Assembly (NCBI GenBank): GCA_947447625.1
Contig: CANFKS010000012.1
Span: 1 to 57,384 of the forward strand
DNA length: 57,384 bases
Direction: 5' to 3'
Origin: Rhodospirillales bacterium
Lineage (GTDB): Bacteria > Pseudomonadota > Alphaproteobacteria > Acetobacterales > Acetobacteraceae
Part shown: positions 39,296 through 47,744 of the stretch, piece by piece
Numbering within the stretch: position 1 is the first letter of the stretch
How the letters are laid out: every line of letters begins with the position of its first letter
Notes under the pieces: model-generated
What the model saw: only the letters and a program-made list of their open reading frames with translations
Database searches by the model: none
Told to the model about the DNA's origin: nothing
Program-made: the position numbers and the translations under genes

Positions 39296-40738
39296 TCAGG
39301 TGGCGACGAAGGCGCGCAGGGCCTCGGCAACGCGGGGGACCAGAAGGTCCCACCGGCGGGGGGCGCTGTGGCGGAACAGGCGGAGCGAGGCGTACCAGGG
39401 CGAATCCTCGCGCTCGGCCAGCCAGCGCCAATCGGGCGCGAAGGGGATCATCGACCAGACCGGACGGCCCATGGCGCCGGCAAAATGGACGACCGACGTG
39501 TCGACCGAGACCAGCAGGTCGACATTTTCAAGGATGGCCGCTGTGTCCTCGAAGTCCTGGATTTCGGGGTCGAGGTTGAGCAGCGGGGCGCGGCCCTGAT
39601 AGAGGGCGGTTTGCGCGGCGGTGGGGCCTTTTTGGACGGAGACGAAGGTGACGCCCGCGATGCCGAACAGCGGGGCCAGGGTGTCGAGCGTGATGGTGCG
39701 GTTGATGTCGTTGTTGTGGGTGGGCCGGCCGGCCCAGGCAATGGCGACGCGCTTGTGGCCGGACGACACGCGCGCGGCCAGGCGGTCACGCCACAGGGCT
39801 GCGCGGGCCGGGTCGGCGGTGAGGTAGGGGCCGGGGGAGGGGATGGTGTCGAGCCGGGTGCCGTGCAGGCGGGGCAGACCGGAGAACGGGCTGTAGCAGG
39901 CGAAGGGGCCGATGCGGTCCCATCGGGTGACGAGACGCAGGCCGGGGAACATGCGGGCCAGCGTGGGCTCGACTTCGGCCGAGCAGGCGAGAATGACCTC
40001 GGCCGCCCGTGCGCGCGCCCAGTCGACGTAGCGGGCAAACATGATGACGTCGCCGAAACCCTGGTCACCCACCAGCAAAAGCGGTTGGCCCGGGCCGAGG
40101 GTGCGGCCGTCCCATTGCGGCTGTTCGGATTTGGGCATCAAGGGTTGGGCGCCGGGGATCTGGTAGCGCCATTCGTAATGCTCCAGGCCGGGGCCGAAAT
40201 CGCCCTTCAACAGCAGGGCCTGGCCGAGCTTCATGTGTGCCTGGGGCAGGTTGGGCCGCAGATCAACAGCATGACGGGCGGCGGCGATGCAGGCGTCAAC
40301 CTCCATGCGGTCGAACAGGACCATGGCGAGATTGAACGGACCGAGCGGGTCAGCCGGATCAAGCGTGATGGCGCGGCGGCCGGCGGCGACGGCTTCGTCC
40401 AGGCGGCATTGCAAGCGGTAGACTTCGGAAAGGTTGCGGTAGTGCGGCGCCTTGCCGCTGCCCAGCGCGATGGACCGCTCCATCAGATCGGCCGCTTCGG
40501 CGATGCGGTTGCGGCGGAAGTGGATGAGGCCCTTGGTGTGCAGGGCCTCGGGCTGATTGGGCAAGGCTGCGAGAACATGCCCGATCATCCGCTCGGCGGC
40601 GTCGATGCGGCCGGCTTCGAGATACTCATGGGCGATGGTGAAAATTTCGACCGCCGGCACAGCAACCGTCGGCGGGCCCGATCGCGCGGGCTGCGGTATC
40701 GGCTGGGGCTGTTGGTGGGAGAGGGGGACTCCAGACAC
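39296..40738 (-). CDS. TPR protein with GT9 (heptosyltransferase)-like C-terminal domain
   Basis: The 480-residue protein starts with TPR repeats (EYLEAGRIDAAERMIGHVLA, then PNQPEALHTKGLIHF and two more pairs). A C-terminal GT-B-like part begins near residue 230 with VGDQGFGDVIMFARYV and ends with LVSVDTSVVHFAGAMGRPVW, the ADP-heptose-transferase-like motif. Relatives are common beside glycan and flagellar genes; activity is not proven for most. The frame is open far upstream across the start of the MlrC gene. I chose GTG 40738 because GGAG lies 5 bases before it; GTG 40753 is also possible. Confidence 0.82.
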   Translation of the reverse strand: MSGVPLSHQQPQPIPQPARSGPPTVAVPAVEIFTIAHEYLEAGRIDAAERMIGHVLAALPNQPEALHTKGLIHFRRNRIAEAADLMERSIALGSGKAPHYRNLSEVYRLQCRLDEAVAAGRRAITLDPADPLGPFNLAMVLFDRMEVDACIAAARHAVDLRPNLPQAHMKLGQALLLKGDFGPGLEHYEWRYQIPGAQPLMPKSEQPQWDGRTLGPGQPLLLVGDQGFGDVIMFARYVDWARARAAEVILACSAEVEPTLARMFPGLRLVTRWDRIGPFACYSPFSGLPRLHGTRLDTIPSPGPYLTADPARAALWRDRLAARVSSGHKRVAIAWAGRPTHNNDINRTITLDTLAPLFGIAGVTFVSVQKGPTAAQTALYQGRAPLLNLDPEIQDFEDTAAILENVDLLVSVDTSVVHFAGAMGRPVWSMIPFAPDWRWLAEREDSPWYASLRLFRHSAPRRWDLLVPRVAEALRAFVAT

Positions 40739-40888
40739 GGCTACTCCAGACACAGGGCTGCTCGCTTGAAAGACTAAAATGGACCCTAGCCGACAGCGGG
40801 CGCCCTCGGGAATGGGGATAATCGCCCCGGCGATATTGGCGCCGCCACATGGCCGCCCTATCGTGGCACCAACAGGGGAGCGCCGGTC

Positions 40889-42358
40889 ATGAAAATCTTC
40901 TTCGCGACACTTGCCACCGAGACCAACACGTTTTCGCCGATCCCCACCGGGCGGGCGGCCTTCATGGGCGATCGGGAGTGGTATCGCACCGATGGCAGCC
41001 TGCATCCGCCCGCGATGGGCAACCGGGCGCTGATCGAGTTCCGCGCCCGCGCCGAGGCCGACGGCTACGAGATCGTGGAGAGCATCTGCGCTTCGGCCCA
41101 GCCGGCCGGAACCACGCTGCGCGCGATCTACGAGGAGCTGCGCGACATGATCCTCGCCGATGTGCGCGCCGCGATGCCGCTCGATGTGGTGCTGCTCAAC
41201 ATGCATGGCGCGATGGTGGCCGATGGCTTCGAGGATGCCGAGGGCGACACCCTGGCACGGGTGCGCGAGATCGTCGGGCCGCAGGCAACGATCGGCATCG
41301 AGCTTGATCTGCACTGCCACCTGACGGACCTGATGCGCAGCAGCGCCGATGTGATCATCACCTACAAGGAATATCCCCATATCGACATCGCGGAGCGGGC
41401 AAGGGAACTCTACACGCTATGCACAGCGGCGCAGCGCGGCGAAATCAAGCCGGTGATGGCGTATTACGACTGCCGGATGATTTCGATGTGGCGCACCACG
41501 GTCGAGCCGATGAAGAGCTTTGTCGCCAAGATGGCGTCGCTCGAAGGCAAGGACGGCATCCTCTCGGTCTCGTTCGGCCATGGGTTTCCGTGGGGTGACG
41601 TGCCGGAAGTGGGCGCCAAGATGGTGGTGATCGCCGACGGCGACGCAGCCCGCGCGGCAGCGCTGGCGCGGGAGTTGGGTGAGGAGATTTGGCAGATACG
41701 GGAAGCCTGTTTCCCACGGCATGACAGCATCGATGGTGGGATCGACGCGGCCCTGGCGCCGGGCGAAGGCCCCGTGGTGATCGCCGATGTGGCGGACAAC
41801 GCGGGCGGTGGGGCGCCGTCCGACAACACCGCGATCCTGCGCCGCCTGGTCGATCGGGATGTGCAAGGCGTCGCGATCGGCTGTTTCTGGGATCCGATCG
41901 CCGTGAAATTCTGTACCGAGGCCGGCGTCGGCGCCACGTTCGATCTGCGGATCGGCGGCAAATGCGGCGTGGCCTCGGGCGATCCGGTCGATCTCAAGGT
42001 GACGGTGATGGCGTTGAAGGCGGAGCACTCCCAGGGCGGGCTATCCGGCGGGCGGGCGCCGATGGGGGATAGCGCCTGGGTGCGGGCGGGGGGAATCGAC
42101 ATCATCCTCAATTCGACGCGCACCCAGGTCTTCCAGCCCGACGCCTTCGAGGGCATCGGGTGCACGCTGGCGGACAAGAAGATCGTGGTGGTGAAGTCGA
42201 CCCAGCATTTCCACGCGGGCTTCGCGCCGATTGCCCGCGCCGTGCGCTACATTGCCGCCCCCGGGGCGATCGGCCCGGATTTCGCGGCGATCCCGTTCAC
42301 ACGACGGACGACGCCGTACTGGCCGCGGGTGGCGAACCCGTGGGCGACCAACGCGTAA
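40889..42358 (+). CDS. M81-family metallopeptidase (MlrC/microcystinase C-like)
   Basis: The 489-residue protein begins KIFFATLATETNTFSPIPTG, the family start, with LNMHGAMVADGFEDAEGD and ELDLHCHLTD carrying likely zinc-binding Asp and His residues. The C-terminal domain has DVADNAGGGAPSDNTAILR and KSTQHFHAGFAPIA. MlrC cleaves linear peptides; most family members are of unknown substrate and common in soil alphaproteobacteria. GGGGAG lies about 10 bases before the ATG. Divergent from the TPR/GT9 gene. Confidence 0.88.
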   Translation: MKIFFATLATETNTFSPIPTGRAAFMGDREWYRTDGSLHPPAMGNRALIEFRARAEADGYEIVESICASAQPAGTTLRAIYEELRDMILADVRAAMPLDVVLLNMHGAMVADGFEDAEGDTLARVREIVGPQATIGIELDLHCHLTDLMRSSADVIITYKEYPHIDIAERARELYTLCTAAQRGEIKPVMAYYDCRMISMWRTTVEPMKSFVAKMASLEGKDGILSVSFGHGFPWGDVPEVGAKMVVIADGDAARAAALARELGEEIWQIREACFPRHDSIDGGIDAALAPGEGPVVIADVADNAGGGAPSDNTAILRRLVDRDVQGVAIGCFWDPIAVKFCTEAGVGATFDLRIGGKCGVASGDPVDLKVTVMALKAEHSQGGLSGGRAPMGDSAWVRAGGIDIILNSTRTQVFQPDAFEGIGCTLADKKIVVVKSTQHFHAGFAPIARAVRYIAAPGAIGPDFAAIPFTRRTTPYWPRVANPWATNA

Positions 42359-42366
42359 GGCCTGCC

Positions 42367-42398
42367 GCATGATCCGCGTTGAACGGCGCGGATCATGC
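42367..42398 (+). terminator. 12-bp stem hairpin after the MlrC gene
   Basis: GCATGATCCGCG pairs perfectly with CGCGGATCATGC around an 8-base loop, 8 bases after the stop codon. A weak pyrimidine stretch (TCTATCCCTCT) follows. Possible terminator, or the left part of another decayed palindromic repeat. Confidence 0.5.
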
Positions 42399-42434
42399 TC
42401 TATCCCTCTGCTTTGGCCCGCATCTCTATCCGAT

Positions 42435-42452
42435 GGGTCATCCCGCTCTAAC
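42435..42452. repeat. Half copy of palindromic repeat family 2
   Basis: GGGTCATCCCGCTCTAAC matches the right end of family 2 (CATCCCGCTCTA). The left arm is not clearly present, so this is a remnant directly before a family 1 copy. Confidence 0.55.
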
Positions 42453-42465
42453 TCTTTGTTTGATC

Positions 42466-42513
42466 GCCTGATTCAGATTTTTGGTGATTCCACCAAAAAT
42501 CATCAGGCTCTAG
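42466..42513. repeat. Palindromic repeat, family 1, copy 3
   Basis: Left arm GCCTGATTCAGATTTTTGG has a 3-base insert relative to the right arm CCAAAAATCATCAGGC. The right end CTCTAG contains the TAG stop codon (minus strand) of the glycosyltransferase gene. Confidence 0.85.
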
Positions 42514-43586
42514 TGCCCGCCGAGCGGGACGAGGTGGGACAGGAACGTCTCGGCGCAGGCGCTCCATGAGTAGCGTTCTGCCAGGGCGCGGCATGCCGTG
42601 CGGTCGGCATCGAGCGCCCTGAGTGCCGCGCGGCGCAGGTCGGTGTCCACGGCGCCGACCGGGCCGCGCAGGATGTCCTTCGGCCCCGTGACGTCATAGG
42701 CGGCCACCGGTGTGCCGCAGGCGAGCGCCTCCAGGATCACGAGGCCGAACGTGTCGGTCAGGCTCGGGAATACGAACACATCGGCACCGGCGTAAGCGCG
42801 CGACAACTCGCCACCGTAGCGCGGGCCGGTGAAATGGACTGCGGGATAGGCCCGTTTCAGCCCGGCGAGTTGCGGGCCGCCGCCGACGACGACCTTGGAG
42901 CCGGGGAGGTCGAGGTCGAGAAACGCGCGGATGTTTTTCTCGATGGCGACGCGGCCGACATAGGCAAAGATCGGGCGGGGGAAGTCCCATGGCTCGGCCG
43001 GGGCGGGCGCGAAGCGGGCAAGGTCGACGCCGCGCGACCAGGCGCGGATGTGCTGGAAACCGCGGCCCGCGAGTTCGTCGCGCAGGCTTTCGGTCGCGAC
43101 CATCATGCCCTGGCCGGCGCCATGGAACCAGCGGAGAAAAGCGTAGAACGGGCCGGTGGGCAGGCCGGTGCGGGCCTGGACATATTCGGGGAAGCGGGTG
43201 TGAAACGCGGTGGTGAAGGCGCAGCCGCGCTTTTTCGCCCAGGCGCGGGCGGCGAGGCCGAGGGGGCCTTCGGTGGCGATGTGCAGCGCATCGGGGGTGA
43301 AGGTTTCGATCAGGCGATTGAGCCGGCGGCGCGGGAACAGCGAAAGCCGGATGTCGGGGTAGGTCGGGCAGGGCAGGGTGCGAAACCGGTCGGGGCCAAT
43401 GACATCGACCGTATGCCCAAGGGCGCGCAACGCCTCAGAGATGGTTTCCAGCGTGCGGACCACGCCGTTCACCTGGGGTTTCCAGGCGTCGGAGATGATC
43501 AGGATGCGCGCGGGCAACGGGCCGACGGCGAGCAGGCGCGCCCGCTTTTCGTCACGCGGGGGGCGCGCGCCCACGGCGGTGCTCAT
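42510..43586 (-). CDS. Glycosyltransferase family 4, glycolipid-type
   Basis: The 358-residue protein has the start motif ILIISDAWKPQVNGVVRTL, then TAFHTRFPEYV, and the donor site FPSLTDTFGLVILEALACG. The PQVNGVVRT form is typical of the SqdX/MgtA/PimB-like group that glycosylates diacylglycerol or phosphatidylinositol-type lipids. The LpxH-like gene ends 4 bases upstream, and a diacylglycerol kinase-like gene is divergent beyond it. This suggests a glycolipid role. Its TAG stop lies in a palindromic repeat. Acceptor not proven. Confidence 0.87.
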   Translation of the reverse strand: MSTAVGARPPRDEKRARLLAVGPLPARILIISDAWKPQVNGVVRTLETISEALRALGHTVDVIGPDRFRTLPCPTYPDIRLSLFPRRRLNRLIETFTPDALHIATEGPLGLAARAWAKKRGCAFTTAFHTRFPEYVQARTGLPTGPFYAFLRWFHGAGQGMMVATESLRDELAGRGFQHIRAWSRGVDLARFAPAPAEPWDFPRPIFAYVGRVAIEKNIRAFLDLDLPGSKVVVGGGPQLAGLKRAYPAVHFTGPRYGGELSRAYAGADVFVFPSLTDTFGLVILEALACGTPVAAYDVTGPKDILRGPVGAVDTDLRRAALRALDADRTACRALAERYSWSACAETFLSHLVPLGGH

Positions 43587-43590
43587 GCCC

Positions 43591-44409
43591 TCAGGCTCCC
43601 TGGGGCACGCGGAGATCGGTGCGCGGCGTGGCGAAGGAGAGGCGGCGCAGCGCGGCCCAGTCGATCAGTTCGAGGCGACCATCGCCGTGCTCGACCAAGG
43701 CGGTGCAGCTTTCGACCCAGTCGCCATCGTTGATGTAGAGCACGCCGTTCACCTGCCGCATCTCGGCGTGGTGGATATGGCCACAGACCACGCCGTCGAG
43801 GCCGCGCCGGCGCGCTTCGTCCGACAGGGCAACCTCGAAGCGGTCGATCGCCTTGACCGCTTCCTTCACCTGGCGCTTGAGCCAGGCCGAGAGGGACCAG
43901 TAGGGGTAGCCGAGACGGCGGCGGATGGCGTTGAACCAGCGGTTGAAGGCCAGCGCGGCGGTGTAGGCGCCATCGCCGAGCAGAGCCAGGAATTTGGCGT
44001 AGCGCACGACGCTGTCGAACTCGTCGCCGTGGATGACGAGAAGGCGGCGGCCGTCGGCGGTTTGATGAACCGTGTCGCGGCGCAGCTTGATGCCGGCGAT
44101 CTCAAGGCCCAGCGGCAGCCAGTTGCGGAACAACTCGTCGTGATTGCCGGGGATGTAGGTGACTTCGGTGCCGTTGCGCGCGAGGCGCAGGATCAGGCGC
44201 AGCACTTCGTCGTGGGCTTCGTTCCAGTACCAGGATTTGCGCAGGCGCCAGCCGTCGATGATGTCGCCCACGAGATAGAGATGGTCGCAGGTCGTGTGAC
44301 TCAGAAAGTCGACCAGGAAATCGACCCGGCAGCCGCGGGTGCCGAGATGGAGGTCGGAGATGAACACACTGCGGTAGTGGGTCCGTCCAGGTGATGAAAT
44401 TGCGTTCAT
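43591..44409 (-). CDS. Metallophosphoesterase, UDP-2,3-diacylglucosamine diphosphatase-like
   Basis: The 272-residue protein carries all calcineurin-type metal motifs: SDLHLG, VGDIIDGW, PGNHDE, VIHGDEFD and CGHIHHAE. These with DGWRLRKSWYW match the LpxH-like family. LpxH releases UMP from the lipid A precursor UDP-2,3-diacylglucosamine; alphaproteobacteria often use LpxI instead, so this paralogue may act on another lipid. It precedes the GT4 gene by 4 bases in an operon and is divergent from a lipid kinase-like gene. Confidence 0.87.
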   Translation of the reverse strand: MNAISSPGRTHYRSVFISDLHLGTRGCRVDFLVDFLSHTTCDHLYLVGDIIDGWRLRKSWYWNEAHDEVLRLILRLARNGTEVTYIPGNHDELFRNWLPLGLEIAGIKLRRDTVHQTADGRRLLVIHGDEFDSVVRYAKFLALLGDGAYTAALAFNRWFNAIRRRLGYPYWSLSAWLKRQVKEAVKAIDRFEVALSDEARRRGLDGVVCGHIHHAEMRQVNGVLYINDGDWVESCTALVEHGDGRLELIDWAALRRLSFATPRTDLRVPQGA

Positions 44410-44524
44410 GTCGCGGGTCTAGAGGGCGGTTTCGAGCCGACGAAGTGAAGATTGGATGACGGCCAGGGGAGGTATGGAAGTCATCGAAACGCCATGAAAT
44501 CGTCATGGTTCGGCAGTTATCAGC

Positions 44525-45457
44525 GTGCAGTATGGGATGTTGATCGAGGGCCTTGGCTCGGGCCCGCTACCCGAATGGACACCGCGCATCATGATGATCG
44601 TCTACAACCCAACAGCCGGACATCGCCGGGCGCAGCGGCTGTGGCGGGTGCTCGATATTCTTGCCGCCAGCGGGTTGCGCATCGAACTGGCCGAGACCAC
44701 GCATCGCGGCCATGCGAGCGAAATTGCCCGCCATGCGGCGCAGGCCGGGGTGCCGTTGATCGTCGCCGCCGGCGGGGATGGCACGATCGCCGAGGTGGCC
44801 AACGGCCTGGCCGGGAGCGCGTGCCGCCTCGGCGTGATCCCGTTGGGGACCGCGAATGTGCTCGCGCGTGAACTCGGGCTGCCCTTCGCGCCGCGGGCGG
44901 TGGCGGCGGCGCTGGCATTCGGGCGCACCCGGATGGTGTGGCCGGGCATGGCTGAGGGGGCCGATGGGGCGCTGCTGTTCGTACAGATGCTGGGGGCGGG
45001 GTTCGATGCGCAGGTGGTGCAGCACGTGCCGCTCGGGCTGAAGCGGCGGATCGGGCGCGGCGCCTACGTGGCGCAGACGCTGCGGGAGTTGCGGCGATAT
45101 GACTACGAGCCGATCCGCCTGGTGATCGACGGCACAGCCACGACAGCCTCAAGCGTGATCGTCACCAAGGGCAAGCTCTACGGCGGGGCCTATATGCTGG
45201 CGCCGGGGGCCTCGCCGACGGAGAAGGGCTTCACGGTCGCCCTGTTCGAGCACGCGGGCGCGGCCGCAACGCTGATGTATGGCGCCGCATTGCCGCTCAA
45301 CATGATTTCGAAAATGCCGGGCGTGCGGCTGGTGCGTGCCGAGCAAGTGGAGATCCTGTCCGACCATGCCCCGGCGCAGGCCGATGGCGATGACGCGGGG
45401 ATCGGGCCTTGGCTGATCCGCGATGCGCCGACGGCGATGAATGTGGTGGTGAGTTAG
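44525..45457 (+). CDS. Diacylglycerol kinase-like lipid kinase
   Basis: The 310-residue protein has MMIVYNPTAGHRR, the nucleotide loop AAGGDGTIAEVANGL and IPLGTANVLARELG, the three landmarks of the DAGK catalytic family (DgkB/YegS/LCB5 type). It probably phosphorylates diacylglycerol or a related lipid at the membrane. The start is unclear: GTG 44525, ATG 44537 and ATG 44591 are all in frame and none has a good Shine-Dalgarno sequence; ATG 44591 would start just before the first conserved motif. Divergent from the phosphoesterase. Its TAG stop is the first codon of a repeat cluster. Confidence 0.85.
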   Translation: MQYGMLIEGLGSGPLPEWTPRIMMIVYNPTAGHRRAQRLWRVLDILAASGLRIELAETTHRGHASEIARHAAQAGVPLIVAAGGDGTIAEVANGLAGSACRLGVIPLGTANVLARELGLPFAPRAVAAALAFGRTRMVWPGMAEGADGALLFVQMLGAGFDAQVVQHVPLGLKRRIGRGAYVAQTLRELRRYDYEPIRLVIDGTATTASSVIVTKGKLYGGAYMLAPGASPTEKGFTVALFEHAGAAATLMYGAALPLNMISKMPGVRLVRAEQVEILSDHAPAQADGDDAGIGPWLIRDAPTAMNVVVS

Positions 45458-45504
45458 AGCCTGATGATTTATGGCGATTCAGCCAAAAATCATCAGGATC
45501 CTAG
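45455..45504. repeat. Palindromic repeat, family 1, copy 4
   Basis: TAGAGCCTGATGATTTATGG pairs with CCAAAAATCATCAGGATC. The first three bases are the stop codon of the lipid kinase gene. The right end runs into TAGAGCGTGATC, the start of another palindromic unit. Confidence 0.85.
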
Positions 45505-45564
45505 AGCGTGATCGCCAAAGGTGGAATCACACGGCGCGTGAATCACGCGACCAAACAAGGGCTT
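45502..45564. repeat. Imperfect palindrome starting TAGAGCGTGATC
   Basis: TAGAGCGTGATCGCC at the left can pair with GAATCACGC at about 45540-45548. It is joined directly to a family 1 copy on the left and a family 2 copy on the right, and shares the TAGAGC end with both. Only one copy is in the window. Confidence 0.55.
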
Positions 45565-45606
45565 AGAGCGGGATGCCTTCCCCTATCAGAAGGCATCCCG
45601 CTCTAG
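45565..45606. repeat. Palindromic repeat, family 2, copy 2 (intact)
   Basis: TAGAGCGGGATGCCTTC and GAAGGCATCCCGCTCTA form a perfect 17-bp inverted repeat around CCCTATCA. The right-hand CTA is the minus-strand TAG stop of the GNAT gene. It would be a strong two-way terminator stem. Confidence 0.9.
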
Positions 45607-46082
45607 GCAAGCGGCTTCTCCATGTCGACGAAGGTCGGCGCGGCGTAGCCGGGATGGGTGTGGTAGGCGGTTTCGGCAAAGCCGTGGGCTGCGAACAGGC
45701 GGCGGTTGGCGGTGAGTGCGAGCCGGGTGGAGAGCAGCAGTTTCGGCAGGCCCCTTGCGCGGGCCTCGGCTTCGGCGGCTGCCAGGAGGCGTCCTGCATG
45801 GCCCTGCTTGCGGGCGGAGGGCGCCACGGCGAGGCGGCCGAAATACAAACCCCCGGCTTTCTCCTGCCAGATACAGCTTGCGACAATCGCGCCGTCCTGC
45901 TCGATGGCGGCCCCGCCGCCGCCTTGTGCAAGGATGGCGGCGATGCTCTCGCCGGTTTCGCGCAAGGCCGAAAGCGGCGGATCGACGGGGTTGGGCAGCA
46001 CGGCGAAGGCGCTGCGGATCAGGGCTGCGATGGCGGGGGCGTCGGCGGCCACAAGGGCGCGGGGAAGCGGGGTGGGGATCAT
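45603..46082 (-). CDS. GNAT-family N-acetyltransferase
   Basis: The 159-residue protein has GRLAVAPSARKQGHAGRLL, the acetyl-CoA-binding motif A, and NRRLFAAHGFAETA, motif B. Acceptor unknown. It is the last gene of the nine-gene minus-strand run, overlapping the XRE gene by 4 bases (ATGA). Its TAG stop comes from a family 2 repeat. Confidence 0.85.
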   Translation of the reverse strand: MIPTPLPRALVAADAPAIAALIRSAFAVLPNPVDPPLSALRETGESIAAILAQGGGGAAIEQDGAIVASCIWQEKAGGLYFGRLAVAPSARKQGHAGRLLAAAEAEARARGLPKLLLSTRLALTANRRLFAAHGFAETAYHTHPGYAAPTFVDMEKPLA

Positions 46083-46483
46083 GGGGTGGCTCGTCGCGCA
46101 GCACGGCGCAGGCGCGGCTTGGGTTGCGGCGTGGTGGCGTCGAGCAGGCCGTGCAGGGCGGCGATCGTCTCGGGCGGCAGGCGGCGGATGCTCTGGGCCA
46201 GGCGATTGGCCAGCGCGGTCTGCTCCGGCGTGAGGCCTGCGGTGTCGACGACGATGCGCGGATGGGACAGGCGGGCAAGGCCAGCGAGATCCTCCGCCTG
46301 GTCCCAGATGAGGCCGAAGACATCACACACCTGATGCACGAGGCCCGGGCTCGGAGCGCCGCGCTTGCCGTGTTCGAGGGCGGAGAGATAGGCGGCCGAG
46401 ATCTGCAGCCGCCCGGCACACTCCTTTTGCGTCATGCCGCATTCGGCGCGCAGCGCGCGCAGGCGGGCGCCGAATGGGGTCAT
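46079..46483 (-). CDS. XRE-family helix-turn-helix regulator
   Basis: The 134-residue protein has an N-terminal Cro/C1-type domain: FGARLRALRAECGMTQKECA, then LQISAAYLSALEHGKRGAPS. The C-terminal half is helical and ends in an Arg-rich tail (PRLRRAARR). Such a regulator usually follows smr in alphaproteobacterial genomes, by recollection. It overlaps both smr and the GNAT gene by 4 bases. Target genes unknown. Confidence 0.88.
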   Translation of the reverse strand: MTPFGARLRALRAECGMTQKECAGRLQISAAYLSALEHGKRGAPSPGLVHQVCDVFGLIWDQAEDLAGLARLSHPRIVVDTAGLTPEQTALANRLAQSIRRLPPETIAALHGLLDATTPQPKPRLRRAARRATP

Positions 46484-47037
46484 TTCGGCCGACGCAGCAG
46501 CAGCCTCACCGATCCTGTGTTGGCGGCATGCGGATGGCTTGCCGCCAATACGAGGGGGCGCAAGGCGGGCAGGTTGAGCCAGAGCGGAAATTCGCGCCTG
46601 AGGATGCCGCCCTGCTCGCCTGCGCCGCGTCCGGTGATGACTTCGACGCAGCGCACATGATCGGCATGGGCGGCATGGAGAAAGCTGTGCAGGGCATGAA
46701 AGGCGCGCTGGGCGGTGCGGCCGTGCAGGTCGAGCGTGCGCATCGGCCCGAGCTTGCCGGAGCGGAACCGGTTCCAGCTCGAATTGTCGAGCCCGCCGGG
46801 CTGGGCGCCCACCGCCAGCGTAAGGGAGCCCTGGGGCGGTGGGCGGACCGCGGGGGGGTGCGCCGGATGGGTATAGGCGCTCGGCGCCGCGGGCTCGGCC
46901 ATCACCGGCTCGGCCAGCACCGGTGCGGGCGGCACTTCCGGCAGGGTCTTGCCGGCGAGCGGCTTCAGGTGGCGGGCGTAGTTGGCCCATTCGCGCAGGT
47001 CGGTCTCGGTGAGGGATTTCCGGCGCGGGCGGACCAT
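46480..47037 (-). CDS. Smr-domain protein (DNA endonuclease SmrA-like)
   Basis: The 185-residue protein has a Pro/Ala-rich first half and the Smr domain from about residue 95: TLDLHGRTAQRAFHAL and VEVITGRGAGEQGGILR. The LDLHG and TGRG motifs are the family's active-site landmarks. Smr domains nick DNA or cut RNA; the cellular role of this short form is not settled. In many alphaproteobacteria it directly follows mltA; here four genes stand between them. Confidence 0.9.
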   Translation of the reverse strand: MVRPRRKSLTETDLREWANYARHLKPLAGKTLPEVPPAPVLAEPVMAEPAAPSAYTHPAHPPAVRPPPQGSLTLAVGAQPGGLDNSSWNRFRSGKLGPMRTLDLHGRTAQRAFHALHSFLHAAHADHVRCVEVITGRGAGEQGGILRREFPLWLNLPALRPLVLAASHPHAANTGSVRLLLRRPK

Positions 47038-47042
47038 TTGTG

Positions 47043-47744
47043 TCAGGCGAAGGCGGCAGGGTCGTCGTCGACGAGCACCACATGGAGGCGCCGCGGACCA
47101 TGGGCCCCGAGTTCGAGCGTGCTTTCGATATCGGCCGAACGCGACGGGCCCGTGACCAGCATGACATTGCGGGGCATGAAGCCGCCGGAGCGTTCGTCCC
47201 GGTTTTCCGCACGCAACAGGTCCCACGCCTCCTCGTAGGCGCCCACCACGCGGCTCGCGCGCAGCACCACCATGAAGGTGTCGGACAGCAGGTTGAGCGT
47301 CGTCGGCCGCACCGCGGCTGCCGGCAGCACCAGGGTGCCGGTTTCGGCCACAGCGGCGTAGCCGTGCTGCAGGCTCACGAGGTCGCTTGCCTGGGCGCGG
47401 CCGGGGCGCTGTGTGAGCAGCGGGCGGTTGGACCAGGGGATCGCGGCCAACTCGGGGTGCGGCGCCATGGCGAAATCGCTCGGCAGGTTGTTGGCCGTGA
47501 GGTAGTCGGCCACCGCTTCGGGGATGGCGTCGAGATCGGGCACGCGGGTGAAGGTGCCGAACTCCTTCTCGATGTTGCGCAGGAACAAGGCGATCTGTCC
47601 GGGCCGGTCGATCCGGCTGCGGGCGGGGATGAGATGGCGCGGATGGGCGGCCATGCGGGCGCGCAGCCCAAGCGCCTGGTCCTCCGGCAGCGGTCCGCGC
47701 TTCAGGCCGCGGCGGATGGCGTTGAGGATGGTGTCCTTGCTCAT
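47043..47744 (-). CDS. lutC: Lactate utilisation protein LutC
   Basis: The 233-residue protein has the LUD domain with VADYLTANNLPSDFAMAPHP, AVAETGTLVLPAAA and VMLVTGPSRSADIESTLELG. The last motif is diagnostic of LutC/YkgG. It is the third part of the iron-sulfur L-lactate dehydrogenase complex LutABC. It overlaps lutB by 4 bases and is followed by smr after 5 bases. Confidence 0.92.
   Translation of the reverse strand: MSKDTILNAIRRGLKRGPLPEDQALGLRARMAAHPRHLIPARSRIDRPGQIALFLRNIEKEFGTFTRVPDLDAIPEAVADYLTANNLPSDFAMAPHPELAAIPWSNRPLLTQRPGRAQASDLVSLQHGYAAVAETGTLVLPAAAVRPTTLNLLSDTFMVVLRASRVVGAYEEAWDLLRAENRDERSGGFMPRNVMLVTGPSRSADIESTLELGAHGPRRLHVVLVDDDPAAFA

Noticed and set aside
39296-41380. Long N-terminal extension of the TPR/GT9 gene
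   Set aside because: The extension runs antisense through the start of the MlrC-family gene and has no family features; GTG 40738 with GGAG upstream is a better start.
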